A stretch of DNA of 64,000 nt from Streptococcus gallinaceus (GCF_024170225.1 NZ_JALJXU010000004.1:1-64000); one strand, 5' to 3'; shown: positions 18,373-29,091, numbered from the stretch's first letter. The notes: generated by a model not told the origin, from the letters alone. Program-made: numbers and translations.

Positions 18373-19062
18373 ATGTCAAAAAAGAAAAATTATCGTATCT
18401 TTGAAGGATTGCGAATTGCCACTTGTTTGACCTTTGTGAGTGGTTTTCTCAATGCTTTTACATTTATTACACAAGGAGGCCGTTTTGCAGGCATTCAATC
18501 TGGGAATGTCGTTTATATGGCTTTTTATCTGGCCAAAGGGCAGATACATCAGGCTTTTCAATTTTTAGTCCCAATCGCATTTTTTGCTTTAGGTCAGTGT
18601 TTTACCTATTTGATGCGGAAGTATTTTGTAAAAAATAAGTGGCCGTGGCATTTGAGTAGCAGCCTTGTTATTTTAGGTTTAGTCTTACTAGCTTGTGTAT
18701 TGAACCCTATTTTAGGTCCATCTATGACCATCGCTATACTTGCTTTTGTAGCCTCTATTCAGGTAGAAAGTTTCCGTAATATCCGAGGCCTTCCTTATGC
18801 AAATGTTATGATGACTGGTAATGTTAAGAATGCAGCTCATCTTTGTTTTAAGGGGGTGGTTGAACAAGATGCTCAATTAAGAAAAAAAGGCTATCACATC
18901 CTTTTAATCATTCTTACATTTATGCTGGGAGTGTATCTAGCTACGATTTTGGTTGATTGTTTTCAAGAAGATGCTCTTCTATTTTGCCTTCTTCCTTTAT
19001 CCTATACCAGTTTTCAACTTTGGAAAGAAAAAAGGATAGGACAAAAATCGGTTGTTTCGTAG
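18373..19062 (+). CDS. DUF1275 (YoaK-type) membrane protein
   Basis: A 229-residue integral membrane protein with about six hydrophobic segments, including the family's glycine-rich N-terminal region (FVSGFLNAFTFI...GIQSGNVVYMA). DUF1275 members are small membrane proteins of unknown substrate, sometimes called YoaK. The ATG lies shortly after the parS-like site, and the gene ends before a bidirectional terminator. No clear partner gene is nearby; transport is only a guess. Confidence 0.85.
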   Translation: MSKKKNYRIFEGLRIATCLTFVSGFLNAFTFITQGGRFAGIQSGNVVYMAFYLAKGQIHQAFQFLVPIAFFALGQCFTYLMRKYFVKNKWPWHLSSSLVILGLVLLACVLNPILGPSMTIAILAFVASIQVESFRNIRGLPYANVMMTGNVKNAAHLCFKGVVEQDAQLRKKGYHILLIILTFMLGVYLATILVDCFQEDALLFCLLPLSYTSFQLWKEKRIGQKSVVS

Positions 19063-19097
19063 GAGTATATCTTGGCTATAGTTCCATAAAAAAAATG

Positions 19098-19130
19098 AAA
19101 AAGCTGAGAAATATTTTCCCAGCTTTTTTA
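19098..19130. terminator. Bidirectional terminator between the DUF1275 gene and tRNA-Arg
   Basis: AAAAAGCTG...CAGCTTTTTT, extended inward by GAGAAA/TTTTCC pairing, makes a long stem with T-runs on both strands. It serves convergent transcripts of the membrane protein gene and the tRNA. Confidence 0.85.
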
Positions 19131-19133
19131 TAA

Positions 19134-19207
19134 TGATTCCAGCAGGATTCGAACCTGCGACCGTTCGCTTAGAAGGCGAATGCTCTATCCAGCTGAGCTA
19201 TGGAACC
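19134..19207 (-). tRNA. tRNA-Arg (anticodon TCT)
   Basis: On the minus strand the 74-nt cloverleaf starts GGTTCCATAGCTCAG, has anticodon stem TTCGC/GCGAA around CTTCTAA (anticodon TCT, reads AGA), T-arm GGTTCGAATCC and acceptor end TGGAATC plus discriminator A. CCA is not encoded. A consensus promoter lies just upstream at 19222-19250. Confidence 0.97.
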
Positions 19208-19221
19208 TACTCAACTCCACT

Positions 19222-19250
19222 ATTCTACCTTAAAGAAAATAAAATGTCAA
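19222..19250 (-). promoter_or_regulatory. Sigma-A promoter of tRNA-Arg
   Basis: TTGACA (19245-19250), a 17-bp spacer and TAGAAT (19222-19227) read on the minus strand into tRNA-Arg. Confidence 0.8.
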
Positions 19251-19278
19251 GATATCACAAAATTCTAGAAAAAAACGG

Positions 19279-19307
19279 TTGACAAAAAAAGAAGGCTATA
19301 TTATACT
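19279..19307 (+). promoter_or_regulatory. Sigma-A promoter of the tRNA-Glu/tRNA-Asn unit
   Basis: TTGACA (19279-19284), a 17-bp spacer and TATACT (19302-19307), 19 bp before tRNA-Glu. It is divergent from the tRNA-Arg promoter. Confidence 0.85.
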
Positions 19308-19325
19308 AGATATTGTCTTGTTTAT

Positions 19326-19397
19326 GGTCCGTTGGTCAAGGGGTTAAGACACCGCCTTTTCACGGCGGTAACACGGGTTCGAATCCCGTACGGACTA
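19326..19397 (+). tRNA. tRNA-Glu (anticodon TTC)
   Basis: A 72-nt cloverleaf starting GGTCCGTTGGTCAAG, with anticodon stem CCGCC/GGCGG around TTTTCAC (anticodon TTC), T-arm GGGTTCGAATCCC and acceptor ACGGACT plus A. No encoded CCA. Confidence 0.97.
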
Positions 19398-19402
19398 TAT
19401 CT

Positions 19403-19475
19403 TCCGCCATAGCTCAGTTGGTAGAGCGCATGACTGTTAATCATGATGTCACAGGTTCGAGCCCTGTTGGCGGAG
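19403..19475 (+). tRNA. tRNA-Asn (anticodon GTT)
   Basis: A 73-nt cloverleaf starting TCCGCCATAGCTCAG, with anticodon loop CTGTTAA (anticodon GTT), T-arm AGGTTCGAGCCCT and acceptor TGGCGGA plus G. It lies 5 bp after tRNA-Glu in the same transcript. Confidence 0.97.
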
Positions 19476-19481
19476 TATTCA

Positions 19482-19507
19482 AACGTCGAATTTACGGCGT
19501 TTTTTTA
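19482..19507 (+). terminator. Terminator of the tRNA-Glu/Asn unit
   Basis: AACGTCG-aattta-CGGCGTT with one mismatch, followed by T7. Confidence 0.65.
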
Positions 19508-19512
19508 TTACC

Positions 19513-19547
19513 AAAAAAGTCTAGACTCAATTGAATCTAGACTTTTT
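19513..19547. terminator. Bidirectional terminator, end of the yfhO-like gene
   Basis: A nearly perfect 35-bp palindrome, AAAAAGTCTAGA...TCTAGACTTTTT, lies just past the stop of the minus-strand YfhO-like gene and faces the tRNA unit. Confidence 0.85.
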
Positions 19548-19550
19548 CAA

Positions 19551-22103
19551 TCATTGTTGCTTTTTTCTTAGTCTCTCATAAAGGAAGAAGAATAGTAGTC
19601 CACCTACACAACAAAGGCAACCAATATAGAATCCATTCGGAATAAATGTCAATATAATCGTGCCACTGCCTTTTTTAACATTTACTTTCATAAAGCCATT
19701 TTGTGCGCGTGAAATGGTCAATTTCTTTCCATTTTGCGTGGCTATCCATCCCTTATCATATGGAATGGTATAGAAGATAGATGCATCCTCTGTGGTACTA
19801 TAGGTTGTTTTAACCGTATTTTTGTCTAATGTTGTATGGATATTTTTTTCAGACAAGGTAGAGATGGCTTCTTGATAGGCTGCCTGATCTAATATATAGA
19901 ATTGTGGGAGGTCATAAGAAATCGTTTGATTTTTTGGAAAACTAATTGTCAAAGTAACTTCTTCTTGATCCTTGAAATAGCCAACATTAAAGAATGCAAA
20001 GGTATTATCCATTGTAAACTCACTTGACTGATTGTTTACAGTAATGAGAATGTTTTTACTATTTTCATTCGAATAACGGATATTTGGCAGGCTAACGTAC
20101 AGTTGTCCATTTTTAGGGATTGTAAGTGTATATTGAACAGAGGCAGTTTCTTGACCAGTTTTTGCTTGAAGAGAAACACGATTTTCAAACAATTTTGTCT
20201 GACTGGATGAGGTTGGTTCAAGACTTGTAAAGTAATGATGATTCAGTCCGGTTAGGGCGTTCAAAAAATTGGTCTGATTATCCAAAGTAAGATTTGTAAA
20301 CTTTATATCTTTGTAAAGTCCAGTAGTTAGGATACCTATTTGTTGGGCATTGTGATTTTGGTATAAATTTAAGCTTGTTCCATTTTTGTAGAGAGAAAAA
20401 CCAAGTTTATTAGGATTTGTCGAGGCAATGTTGTATTTGATTCCAAATAGACTATCCGCGATGAGAGTATTATTTTGGTAGCGTAAATTCAGATTTGTTC
20501 CATCAGAGCGGAAGCCGAGTTTATCTAGTGTCGAGCTAGAAGAGCGATTACGGACAGAAGAAAATTGGGAAATTCCATTGTAATTGAATTTCATACTATC
20601 ATTTCCAGTTTGAGGGAGAAGTCGCTCTGTTCGATAATTATTGTCAACATCCTTTACAAGATTGTCAATATCTTTTATATCTCGAGCATAATTTTCCCTA
20701 CTTGGGAAATTCCATTCGTCTGCCAGTCCCTGAATCTGGTAATGACTATGAAGACCAATCTCGAAGATAAAAAAAAGTAATAGGGAAATTGTAAAAAATT
20801 GTAGTGAAATTTTATTTGAAATATTCGCTAAAAATAGGAGTCCATACACAATTACAAATTCTGCTGTTAATAAAAATAGGCTATTATCTAAGAAACTATA
20901 GTGCTCTTTAAATAAATAGGTTGTAACAAATCCAGCAATGAGAAAAATACCCACTGCAAGGAAATTCCAGCGCTTGATTTCCTTCAGGCGGATGCAAGTT
21001 TCTGCTGCCATGTAAATAATTAAAAATGAAAATACCCAGGCATACCGATGTAGGAACATATTTGGAGCATGCATACCTTGCCAAAATAAATCGAGTGGTT
21101 GTAGGTAAAAACTAGCTACAATAAAAGCAAGAACAAGGCTGTAAGTCAATTTCGTTACGCGTTTGATGGTTGGTAGGAAAAAGAAAAGCAGGGCTAGTAT
21201 GAGTGGAAGGAGTCCAACCGAGATCATCGGAATGGCACCGAATTTTGTAGTATCAAAATTTCCCACAATATTTTTTGCAAAAATATCTAGAAACCATGAA
21301 TTTTCAGTTTTTAAACTAGATATAGCTGTAAAGCTCTCACCATGTGTTTTTAAATCTAGATAAGTTGGTAAGAGAACAATCATACTGGTCAAGGTTGACA
21401 ACAGTGACACAACTGTAAAGTCGATAAATGTTGAAATTCGTCCTTTTATATCCCAAGAAATTTCTAAGAAAAAGTATAGTACTAAAAAAATAGCAGTCAT
21501 ATATCCAAAATAATAACTTTGAATAAAGAGACAGGTCAAGGAAATGTAATAAAGAGTTCGCCCTTGTTTAGTAGCCAACCTGTGCAAACCTAGCAAAATA
21601 AGTGGAACAAGGATAAAAATATCTAACCACGAATTAATCTCTAGCTGGCTAGTTGAAAAACTCATGAGAGATAGACCAGTTGACAGCAAGAGCCCCAGTG
21701 TAGGAGACAATTTTTTATGGATACGAGTGAGGGAATAATAACTTGACAGACCCGTCAATCCAAACTTGACAATTGTAAAAAGGTAGAATGCATCAGGCAT
21801 GCTTGAAAGGCTAAAGAAGTAAACAAGTGGTGATAGGAATGAGCCTAAGTAATAAGCAGAAAGGGCGTAGAAGTTAAGACCTAGACCACTTGTAAACGTA
21901 TAGAAAATAGAACCTTGGCCGTGTAAAGCATTTCGTAAAGTTTGATTAAAAATCACATATTGATGAAATCCATCACTTGCAAGGATAGTCGTTTTACTTC
22001 CCCACCAGATTCCGTGGGTAGCTAACAAAATACCCATGATAGTCAAAGGTAGTAGAAATGAGATTAGGTGATAGAGAACTGTTTTTTTCTTAGGATAATT
22101 CAT
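19551..22103 (-). CDS. YfhO family membrane protein (GT-C-like)
   Basis: An ~850-residue polytopic membrane protein with about a dozen membrane segments in its first 480 residues, a large extracytoplasmic domain (about 480-820) and a final membrane segment before a basic tail. YfhO proteins have a GT-C-like architecture; characterised members act in glycosylation of lipoteichoic acid or wall polymers. The conserved acidic loop after the first membrane segment (GSKTTILASDGFHQY) fits this. Two ATGs (22109 and 22103) lie close together. I favour 22103 because the upstream -10 box predicts a start point there, and no Shine-Dalgarno is visible. It is transcribed head-on to replication. Confidence 0.8.
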   Translation of the reverse strand: MNYPKKKTVLYHLISFLLPLTIMGILLATHGIWWGSKTTILASDGFHQYVIFNQTLRNALHGQGSIFYTFTSGLGLNFYALSAYYLGSFLSPLVYFFSLSSMPDAFYLFTIVKFGLTGLSSYYSLTRIHKKLSPTLGLLLSTGLSLMSFSTSQLEINSWLDIFILVPLILLGLHRLATKQGRTLYYISLTCLFIQSYYFGYMTAIFLVLYFFLEISWDIKGRISTFIDFTVVSLLSTLTSMIVLLPTYLDLKTHGESFTAISSLKTENSWFLDIFAKNIVGNFDTTKFGAIPMISVGLLPLILALLFFFLPTIKRVTKLTYSLVLAFIVASFYLQPLDLFWQGMHAPNMFLHRYAWVFSFLIIYMAAETCIRLKEIKRWNFLAVGIFLIAGFVTTYLFKEHYSFLDNSLFLLTAEFVIVYGLLFLANISNKISLQFFTISLLLFFIFEIGLHSHYQIQGLADEWNFPSRENYARDIKDIDNLVKDVDNNYRTERLLPQTGNDSMKFNYNGISQFSSVRNRSSSSTLDKLGFRSDGTNLNLRYQNNTLIADSLFGIKYNIASTNPNKLGFSLYKNGTSLNLYQNHNAQQIGILTTGLYKDIKFTNLTLDNQTNFLNALTGLNHHYFTSLEPTSSSQTKLFENRVSLQAKTGQETASVQYTLTIPKNGQLYVSLPNIRYSNENSKNILITVNNQSSEFTMDNTFAFFNVGYFKDQEEVTLTISFPKNQTISYDLPQFYILDQAAYQEAISTLSEKNIHTTLDKNTVKTTYSTTEDASIFYTIPYDKGWIATQNGKKLTISRAQNGFMKVNVKKGSGTIILTFIPNGFYIGCLCCVGGLLFFFLYERLRKKQQ

Positions 22104-22109
22104 AGGCAT

Positions 22110-22115
22110 ATTGTA
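22110..22115 (-). promoter_or_regulatory. Extended -10 box giving a leaderless yfhO transcript
   Basis: On the minus strand TGA-TACAAT predicts a start point at about 22103, the A of the second ATG. It lies right after the terminator of the ABC-F gene. Confidence 0.45.
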
Positions 22116-22131
22116 TCACGTTTACAAATAG

Positions 22132-22156
22132 AAAAAAAGCGACAGTGTCGCTTTTT
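22132..22156. terminator. Bidirectional terminator after the ABC-F gene
   Basis: AAAAAGCGAC-agt-GTCGCTTTTT forms a 10-bp stem and overlaps the ABC-F stop codon. Confidence 0.85.
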
Positions 22157-23774
22157 ATTTCCAGAGTTCTTGTACCTTAGCTTGTACTTCAGCATTTTCC
22201 AAAAATTCATCATAAGTTTCATCAATACGGTCAATTACACCATTTTTAGAAATAACAATGATATGATTTGCTAATGTTTGAATGAATTCATGGTCATGGC
22301 TGGCGAAGATGATGGATTCTCTGAAGGCTTTTAGGCCATCGTTCAAACTTGAGATTGATTCTAAGTCCAAGTGATTGGTTGGGTCATCGAGCACGAGAAC
22401 ATTTGACTTGAGGAGCATGAGTTTAGACAGCATCACACGTACTTTTTCTCCCCCTGACAAGACATTGACAGACTTGTTAACTTCATCACCAGAAAAGAGC
22501 ATCCGTCCCAAGAAACCACGCAAGAATGTGTTGTCATCTTCTTCCTTGCTAGCAAATTGACGAAGCCAATCCAAAATTGATTCGCTAGAAGCAAAGTCGG
22601 CACTGTTATCTTTGGGTAAGTAAGATTGACTCGTTGTAACACCCCACTTGACAGTACCCTCATATTCGATTTCTCCCATGATGGCACGGATAAGGGCGGT
22701 TGTTTGGATGTCATTTTGTCCAATCAAGGCTGTCTTATCGCCTGGACGAAGGATGAAACTGATATTATCAAGAATCTTTTCACCATCGATTGTGACAGAC
22801 AAGTTCTCAACGGTCAAAAGGTCATTACCAATTTCTCGTTCTGCTTTGAAGTTAACGAATGGATACTTACGGCTTGATGGCACGATTTCTTCCAATTCGA
22901 TTTTATCCAGCATTTTTTTACGAGATGTAGCTTGTTTTGATTTTGATGCATTGGCAGAGAAGCGAGCAACGAATTCTTGCAATTGTTTGATTTTTTCTTC
23001 TGCTTTAGCATTGCGGTCTGCTTGTAAGCGCGCAGCCAACTCTGATGACTCTTTCCAGAAATCATAGTTACCAACGAAGAGTTTGATTTTACCGAAGTCA
23101 AGGTCAGCCATGTGTGTACATACTTTGTTCAAGAAATGACGGTCATGGGATACGACGATGACGGTATTTTCAAAGTCAATCAAGAAATCTTCCAACCAAG
23201 TAATAGACTGAATATCCAAACCATTGGTAGGCTCGTCAAGAAGAAGGACATCTGGCTTACCAAAGAGTGCTTTAGCGAGGAGGACTTTAACCTTGTCACC
23301 ATTTGCCAATTCACTCATGTTGAGGTAGTGTAGGTCTTCAGAAATATTCAAGTTTTGGAGCAATTGAGATGCTTCACTTTCAGCTTCCCAACCACCAAGT
23401 TCAGCAAATTCTCCTTCGAGTTCAGCTGCACGAACGCCATCTTCTTCAGAGAAATCTTCTTTCATGTAAATAGCATCTTTTTCTTTCATGATGCTGTAAA
23501 GTGTTTCATTTCCCATGATGACAACGTCAATCACGCGCTCATCTTCGTAGTCAAAGTGATTTTGACGGAGTACGGACAAGCGTTCGTCAGGACCGAGTGA
23601 GATATGACCTGTAGATGGTTCAATATCTCCAGCCAAGATTTTTAAGAAAGTTGATTTACCAGCACCGTTGGCACCAATCAAACCATATGTGTTACCTGCT
23701 GTAAAGTTGATGTTGACATCATCGAAAAGTTTACGGTCGCTAAACCGGAGTGAAACGTCTGATACTGTAAGCAA
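22155..23774 (-). CDS. ABC-F family ATP-binding protein (YkpA/YbiT-like)
   Basis: A soluble protein of two ABC domains without membrane parts, 539 residues, of the translation-factor-like ABC-F family. Domain 1 has Walker A GANGAGKST (about residue 36) and the modified signature LANGDKVKVLLAKAL; domain 2 has signature LSGGEKVRVMLSKL and Walker B VLVLDDPTNHLD. The linker (about 230-290) is basic and helical. The second Walker A is degenerate: GQNDIQTT lacks the usual glycine-lysine pair. Members bind ribosomes; this subgroup is usually not an antibiotic-resistance protein. Confidence 0.9.
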   Translation of the reverse strand: MLTVSDVSLRFSDRKLFDDVNINFTAGNTYGLIGANGAGKSTFLKILAGDIEPSTGHISLGPDERLSVLRQNHFDYEDERVIDVVIMGNETLYSIMKEKDAIYMKEDFSEEDGVRAAELEGEFAELGGWEAESEASQLLQNLNISEDLHYLNMSELANGDKVKVLLAKALFGKPDVLLLDEPTNGLDIQSITWLEDFLIDFENTVIVVSHDRHFLNKVCTHMADLDFGKIKLFVGNYDFWKESSELAARLQADRNAKAEEKIKQLQEFVARFSANASKSKQATSRKKMLDKIELEEIVPSSRKYPFVNFKAEREIGNDLLTVENLSVTIDGEKILDNISFILRPGDKTALIGQNDIQTTALIRAIMGEIEYEGTVKWGVTTSQSYLPKDNSADFASSESILDWLRQFASKEEDDNTFLRGFLGRMLFSGDEVNKSVNVLSGGEKVRVMLSKLMLLKSNVLVLDDPTNHLDLESISSLNDGLKAFRESIIFASHDHEFIQTLANHIIVISKNGVIDRIDETYDEFLENAEVQAKVQELWK

Positions 23775-23841
23775 TATGTATACCTCTTGTTCTTTATCTA
23801 TCTGATATTTTACTAGAAAAAAGCTGATTTATCAATGAAAA

Positions 23842-24711
23842 CTACATTGGGAAGAGAATATCCTCTTTGCTACCATGATTTTTTTGAAGGCTAAAACCAC
23901 GACCACGAACTTGGGTAGCCGGCATGATGATGATAAATGCTGTCTCATCAATGGAGAGAATTTCTTTTTCAATCGTTTGTAACTCTGGTCGAGAAATGGT
24001 AATCATGAGCATGTGTTTTTCTGTACCAGTGTATCCCCCTAGGACGGGAAGCTCAGTTACTCCACGATCGATAATGGTTGTAATATAATTTTTGATGTCT
24101 TCATATTTTTGTGAAATCACCATGACATTGCGATGAGAATCGGTTCCAGCCATCATGAGATTGATGACATAAGTAATGGTCATCAGAGATAGGATAGAAT
24201 ACATAACCGTGTCTACATCGAAAGCGACAAAACCGAGTCCAACGATAAATCCGTCAACTAGAAATACTAGAAGTCCAAACGGAATAGGAGTATATTTATT
24301 GAGAACCTGTACGACAATTCCCGTACCGCCAGTGGATGAATGTCCGAGAAAGACTAGTCCAATTCCAAACCCAAGAATGATGCCACCGAAGATAGCAGCT
24401 AGCAATGTATTGTGAGAAAGAGTTGGAAGACCATCTGTCAACTTAATAAAGATGGCATAAATCCAGGCTCCATAAATCGTTTTGATAAAGGTTGATTTTC
24501 CCAATAAGAACCAGCAAATCAAGAGTAGAGGGATATTTGAATAAAGGACAAAATTTGATGTATCCCAACCGAGCAAACTATGAAGACTGATTGCGAGTCC
24601 ACCAACGCCCCCAGAAGCAATATTGTTCTCAACAAATAAGGTATTATAAGCAATAGCTGCAATAAACGAACCAACGGTTACTAGAGCAAAATCTTTTAAT
24701 TTTTCCTTCAT
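23842..24711 (-). CDS. YitT family membrane protein
   Basis: A 289-residue protein with five or six membrane segments in its first 200 residues (DUF161), including SGGVGGLAISLHSLLG and GGTGIVVQVLNKYT repeats, and a C-terminal soluble DUF2179 domain (about 205-285) ending in ATQVRGRGF. YitT proteins are common in Firmicutes; the substrate is unknown. A second member begins at 63689. It lies 67 bp upstream of the ABC-F gene on the same strand. Confidence 0.88.
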   Translation of the reverse strand: MKEKLKDFALVTVGSFIAAIAYNTLFVENNIASGGVGGLAISLHSLLGWDTSNFVLYSNIPLLLICWFLLGKSTFIKTIYGAWIYAIFIKLTDGLPTLSHNTLLAAIFGGIILGFGIGLVFLGHSSTGGTGIVVQVLNKYTPIPFGLLVFLVDGFIVGLGFVAFDVDTVMYSILSLMTITYVINLMMAGTDSHRNVMVISQKYEDIKNYITTIIDRGVTELPVLGGYTGTEKHMLMITISRPELQTIEKEILSIDETAFIIIMPATQVRGRGFSLQKNHGSKEDILFPM

Positions 24712-24785
24712 AATCTCATCTCTTTTCTAAAAAAGTCCACATATTATTATGACGAAAAGATAGACAACCGTCAAGTGAAAATATC

Positions 24786-24814
24786 TTGACTTTTATAGTG
24801 AAAAATCTTAAAAT
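24786..24814 (+). promoter_or_regulatory. Promoter of the trpS leader
   Basis: TTGACT (24786-24791), a 17-bp spacer and TAAAAT (24809-24814) drive the T-box leader. Confidence 0.7.
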
Positions 24815-24820
24815 GAGAGG

Positions 24821-25040
24821 GATTCAGAAAGAGCAATCTTTCTCCAAATAATAGAGAGCTGACGGTGCTGGAAGTCAGTATTTGGATAGATGAAATGGGC
24901 TGATGTTTCATGTGAAACAAATACATAAGTTTCAGGTCGGCACCCCTTACCGTGCAGAAGAGATAGCATAACAGATGCTAATTGAGGTGGTACCGCGTAG
25001 ACTCAAAGACGCCCTCACACGATTTTCGTGTGAGTTTTTT
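24821..25040 (+). promoter_or_regulatory. T-box riboswitch of trpS
   Basis: The 5' leader has an AGAGAG-stem-GGTG type stem I (from about 24853), a candidate Trp specifier TGG at 24896-24898, the T-box antiterminator sequence GAGGTGGTACCGCG (24984-24997) and a terminator CTCACACGA-ttt-TCGTGTGAG-T6 (25014-25040). Uncharged tRNA-Trp should pair with the specifier and the T-box, opening the terminator. The palindrome at 24904-24919 falls inside the leader. The specifier position is my reading from the pattern, not a folding result. Confidence 0.93.
24904..24919. other. parS: parS-like ParB-binding site 2, inside the T-box leader
   Basis: TGTTTCATGTGAAACA differs from the parS consensus at one central base. 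It could also simply be a hairpin stem of the leader RNA. Confidence 0.65.
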
Positions 25041-25058
25041 ATTGATAAAGGAGAATTT

Positions 25059-26081
25059 ATGACAAAACCAATTATTTTAACGGGTGATCGTCCAACAGGT
25101 AAGCTACATCTGGGTCACTATGTTGGTTCATTGAAGAACCGAGTGATGTTGCAAAACGAGGACAAGTATGAGATGTTCGTTTTCTTGGCGGACCAACAAG
25201 CCTTGACAGATCATGCAAAAGAATCAGAGATTATCAAGGAATCTATCGGTAATGTAGCTCTAGATTACTTATCAGTTGGTCTTGATCCAAGCAAATCAAC
25301 GATTTTTATTCAGAGTCAGATTCCAGAGTTGGCTGAGTTGACCATGTACTATATGAACCTTGTTTCATTAGCACGTTTGGAGCGAAACCCAACGGTTAAG
25401 ACTGAAATTGCTCAAAAAGGATTTGGTGAATCCATTCCGTCTGGATTTTTGGTGTACCCAGTTTCACAAGCAGCTGATATTACAGCCTTTAAAGCTAACT
25501 TGGTTCCCGTTGGGAATGACCAAAAACCGATGATTGAGCAAACGCGTGAGATTGCACGCAGCTTTAATCACACCTATAACTGTGACGTTTTAGTAGAGCC
25601 AGAAGGCATTTATCCAGAAAATGAAAAGGCAGGGCGATTGCCTGGCTTAGATGGAAATGCTAAAATGTCCAAATCCCTAGGAAATGGCATTTACTTATCA
25701 GATGATGCTGATACTGTACGTAAAAAGGTTATGAGCATGTATACTGATCCAAATCACATCCGTGTAGAAGATCAGGGGCAAATTGAAGGAAATATGGTTT
25801 TCCATTATTTGGATATTTTTGGAACAGCAGAAGATGCGGCGACAATCGCTGACATGAAGGAACACTACCAGCGTGGTGGTTTGGGAGATGTGAAGACTAA
25901 GCGTTATTTGCTAGAAGTATTAGAGCGTGAATTGGCACCAATCCGTGAACGTCGTTTGGAGTATGCTAAAGATATGGGAGAAGTTTTCCGTATGCTTGAA
26001 AAAGGAAGTGAAGCAGCGCGTGCAGTTGCCGGACAAACCTTATCAGAAGTTAAAGCTGCAATGGGGATCAATTACTTTTAA
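25059..26081 (+). CDS. trpS: Tryptophanyl-tRNA synthetase
   Basis: Class I synthetase that charges tRNA-Trp. From the ATG at 25059 (after AAAGGAGAATTT) the protein has 340 residues, with the HIGH-like HLGHYVGS (about residue 17) and KMSKS (about 203). A frame extending to 24975 would run through the T-box and terminator, so it is rejected. The [15 protein letters not shown] type is the streptococcal form. Expression is controlled by the T-box just upstream. Confidence 0.98.
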   Translation: MTKPIILTGDRPTGKLHLGHYVGSLKNRVMLQNEDKYEMFVFLADQQALTDHAKESEIIKESIGNVALDYLSVGLDPSKSTIFIQSQIPELAELTMYYMNLVSLARLERNPTVKTEIAQKGFGESIPSGFLVYPVSQAADITAFKANLVPVGNDQKPMIEQTREIARSFNHTYNCDVLVEPEGIYPENEKAGRLPGLDGNAKMSKSLGNGIYLSDDADTVRKKVMSMYTDPNHIRVEDQGQIEGNMVFHYLDIFGTAEDAATIADMKEHYQRGGLGDVKTKRYLLEVLERELAPIRERRLEYAKDMGEVFRMLEKGSEAARAVAGQTLSEVKAAMGINYF

Positions 26082-26414
26082 ATAAACTAGAAAAAAATGG
26101 AGGCGTTTGTTATAAATTGTCTCCTTTTTATTTACTTTGTAAAGTTCTAGTTTACAGAAATTGTCAACTTTGTTGACAGTATACTTAGAAATAGGATGAT
26201 TATTAATAAAAGAAATGCCTATTGAATGATATGAGGTGTAGAACTGATAATCATAAGAAAAAGGGATTCGAATGATAAACAAGTAGTAGTGCATAAATTA
26301 GGATGAAAATCGTACAAAAATCATATTTTTTACAAATAGTATTCGTTTTTTGTGGATTGAATTTTGTTTTTATTTTTTTAATTATTTTTAAGTTCGGAAA
26401 AAGCCTTGTTTTTG
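26082..26414. other. Gene-free AT-rich gap between trpS and guaB
   Basis: No reading frame with a ribosome site is seen. A weak terminator-like hairpin follows trpS (GGAG...CTCC then TTTTTA, about 26100-26131). TGTCAAC-ttt-GTTGACA (26162-26178) is a perfect 7-bp inverted repeat, and AATAGG/CCTATT and ATGATTAT/ATAATCAT arms lie at about 26189-26257. The rest is T-rich upstream sequence. I cannot assign a role to these repeats. Confidence 0.5.
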
Positions 26415-27961
<1,547 letters not shown>

Positions 27962-27964
27962 ACA

Positions 27965-27994
27965 ATAAAAGAGGACTCTAGAGTCCTCTTTTAT
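27965..27994. terminator. Bidirectional terminator between guaB and recF
   Basis: A perfect 30-bp palindrome (ATAAAAGAGGACTCT and its complement) separates the convergent genes and overlaps the recF stop codon. Confidence 0.9.
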
Positions 27995-29091
27995 GTTGTT
28001 TCTTCTGTCAGTTGTCCTGATTCAATATGAAAAATTTTCAACTCCTCGGGAAGTTGGTGTAGATGTTCCAAAGAAGTAGTGGTGATAAATGTTTGGATTT
28101 TCTCAGAAATTGTATCTAGAAGCTGTTCTTGACGGTAGTTGTCAAGTTCACTCATAACATCGTCAAGCAGGAGGATTGGATATTCTCTAGTGACTTCTTT
28201 CATAAGTTCAATTTCGGCCAATTTTACGGACAATACTAAACTCCTATGTTGCCCTTGACTACCATAATGAGCGTTCATATTATTTATGAAAAATTCGATA
28301 TCATCTCGGTGCGGACCGATTCCGGTATTTTTTTTGAACAAGTCACGTTTACGACTTCTTTGCAACTCTGTCAAAAAAATGTCAACTAGATTGACATTGT
28401 CTGTAAATCTAAAGCTAGAGACATATCGTAGTGAGAGCTCCTCTGTATCATTAGAAAGATTGAAATGCTTTTGTTTAGCGTAGTTTTCTAATCTCTCGAG
28501 AAACTCTAATCGATGCTGGATCACCTTACTGCCATAATCGGCGAGTTGCATATCTAGGACATCTAAAAAATTCTCATCAATCGCTTTTTCTTGTTTTAAG
28601 TAAGTATTTCGTTGCTTTAAAACGTGATTGTAACTCGAAAGATCAGAGAGATAGAGAGGTTTGATTTGTCCCAACTCCACATCAATAAATTTTCTACGGA
28701 GTGCAGGAGCACCCTTGATTAGTTGAAGATCTTCAGGCGCAAACAAGACAACGTTCATGTGGCCAATATAATCAGACAATTTAGTTTGCTTTAGATGGTT
28801 TACTTTTGTCGTCCGTCCTCTATCTGTCAACTCAATGTCAAGTGGAAGTTTACCACTTGTACGATGAATGAGCCCGCTAACAGTTAGATTCCCCCCATCA
28901 AAAGGCAACAAATCTTTGTCAGTACGAGTACGATGACTTCTTGTTAAGGCAAGGAAGTAGATACTTTCTAGAATATTTGTTTTTCCTTGTGCATTTTTCC
29001 CTAAAAATACATTCAAACCATTATGGAAGTTGACAGAAAGCTGATGATAATTGCGGAAATTTTGTAAACTTAATTCTTCAATCCACATCAT
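27991..29091 (-). CDS. recF: DNA replication and repair protein RecF
   Basis: SMC-like ATPase that loads RecA at single-strand gaps. The 366-residue protein has Walker [13 protein letters not shown] (about residues 33-44), the RHRS-type [16 protein letters not shown] signature and Walker [14 protein letters not shown]. In many bacteria recF lies by dnaN; here it is about 14 kb away, head-on to replication, as in other streptococci. Its ATG overlaps the yaaA-like stop codon (TAATG), so translation is coupled. Confidence 0.97.
   Translation of the reverse strand: MMWIEELSLQNFRNYHQLSVNFHNGLNVFLGKNAQGKTNILESIYFLALTRSHRTRTDKDLLPFDGGNLTVSGLIHRTSGKLPLDIELTDRGRTTKVNHLKQTKLSDYIGHMNVVLFAPEDLQLIKGAPALRRKFIDVELGQIKPLYLSDLSSYNHVLKQRNTYLKQEKAIDENFLDVLDMQLADYGSKVIQHRLEFLERLENYAKQKHFNLSNDTEELSLRYVSSFRFTDNVNLVDIFLTELQRSRKRDLFKKNTGIGPHRDDIEFFINNMNAHYGSQGQHRSLVLSVKLAEIELMKEVTREYPILLLDDVMSELDNYRQEQLLDTISEKIQTFITTTSLEHLHQLPEELKIFHIESGQLTEETT

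Noticed and set aside
22648..23067. A 139-codon plus-strand frame opposite the ABC-F gene
   Set aside because: Antisense shadow with no start signal or family features.
24975..25058. Upstream extension of trpS
   Set aside because: The extra codons run through the T-box and terminator, while the ATG at 25059 has a good ribosome site and the family N-terminus.
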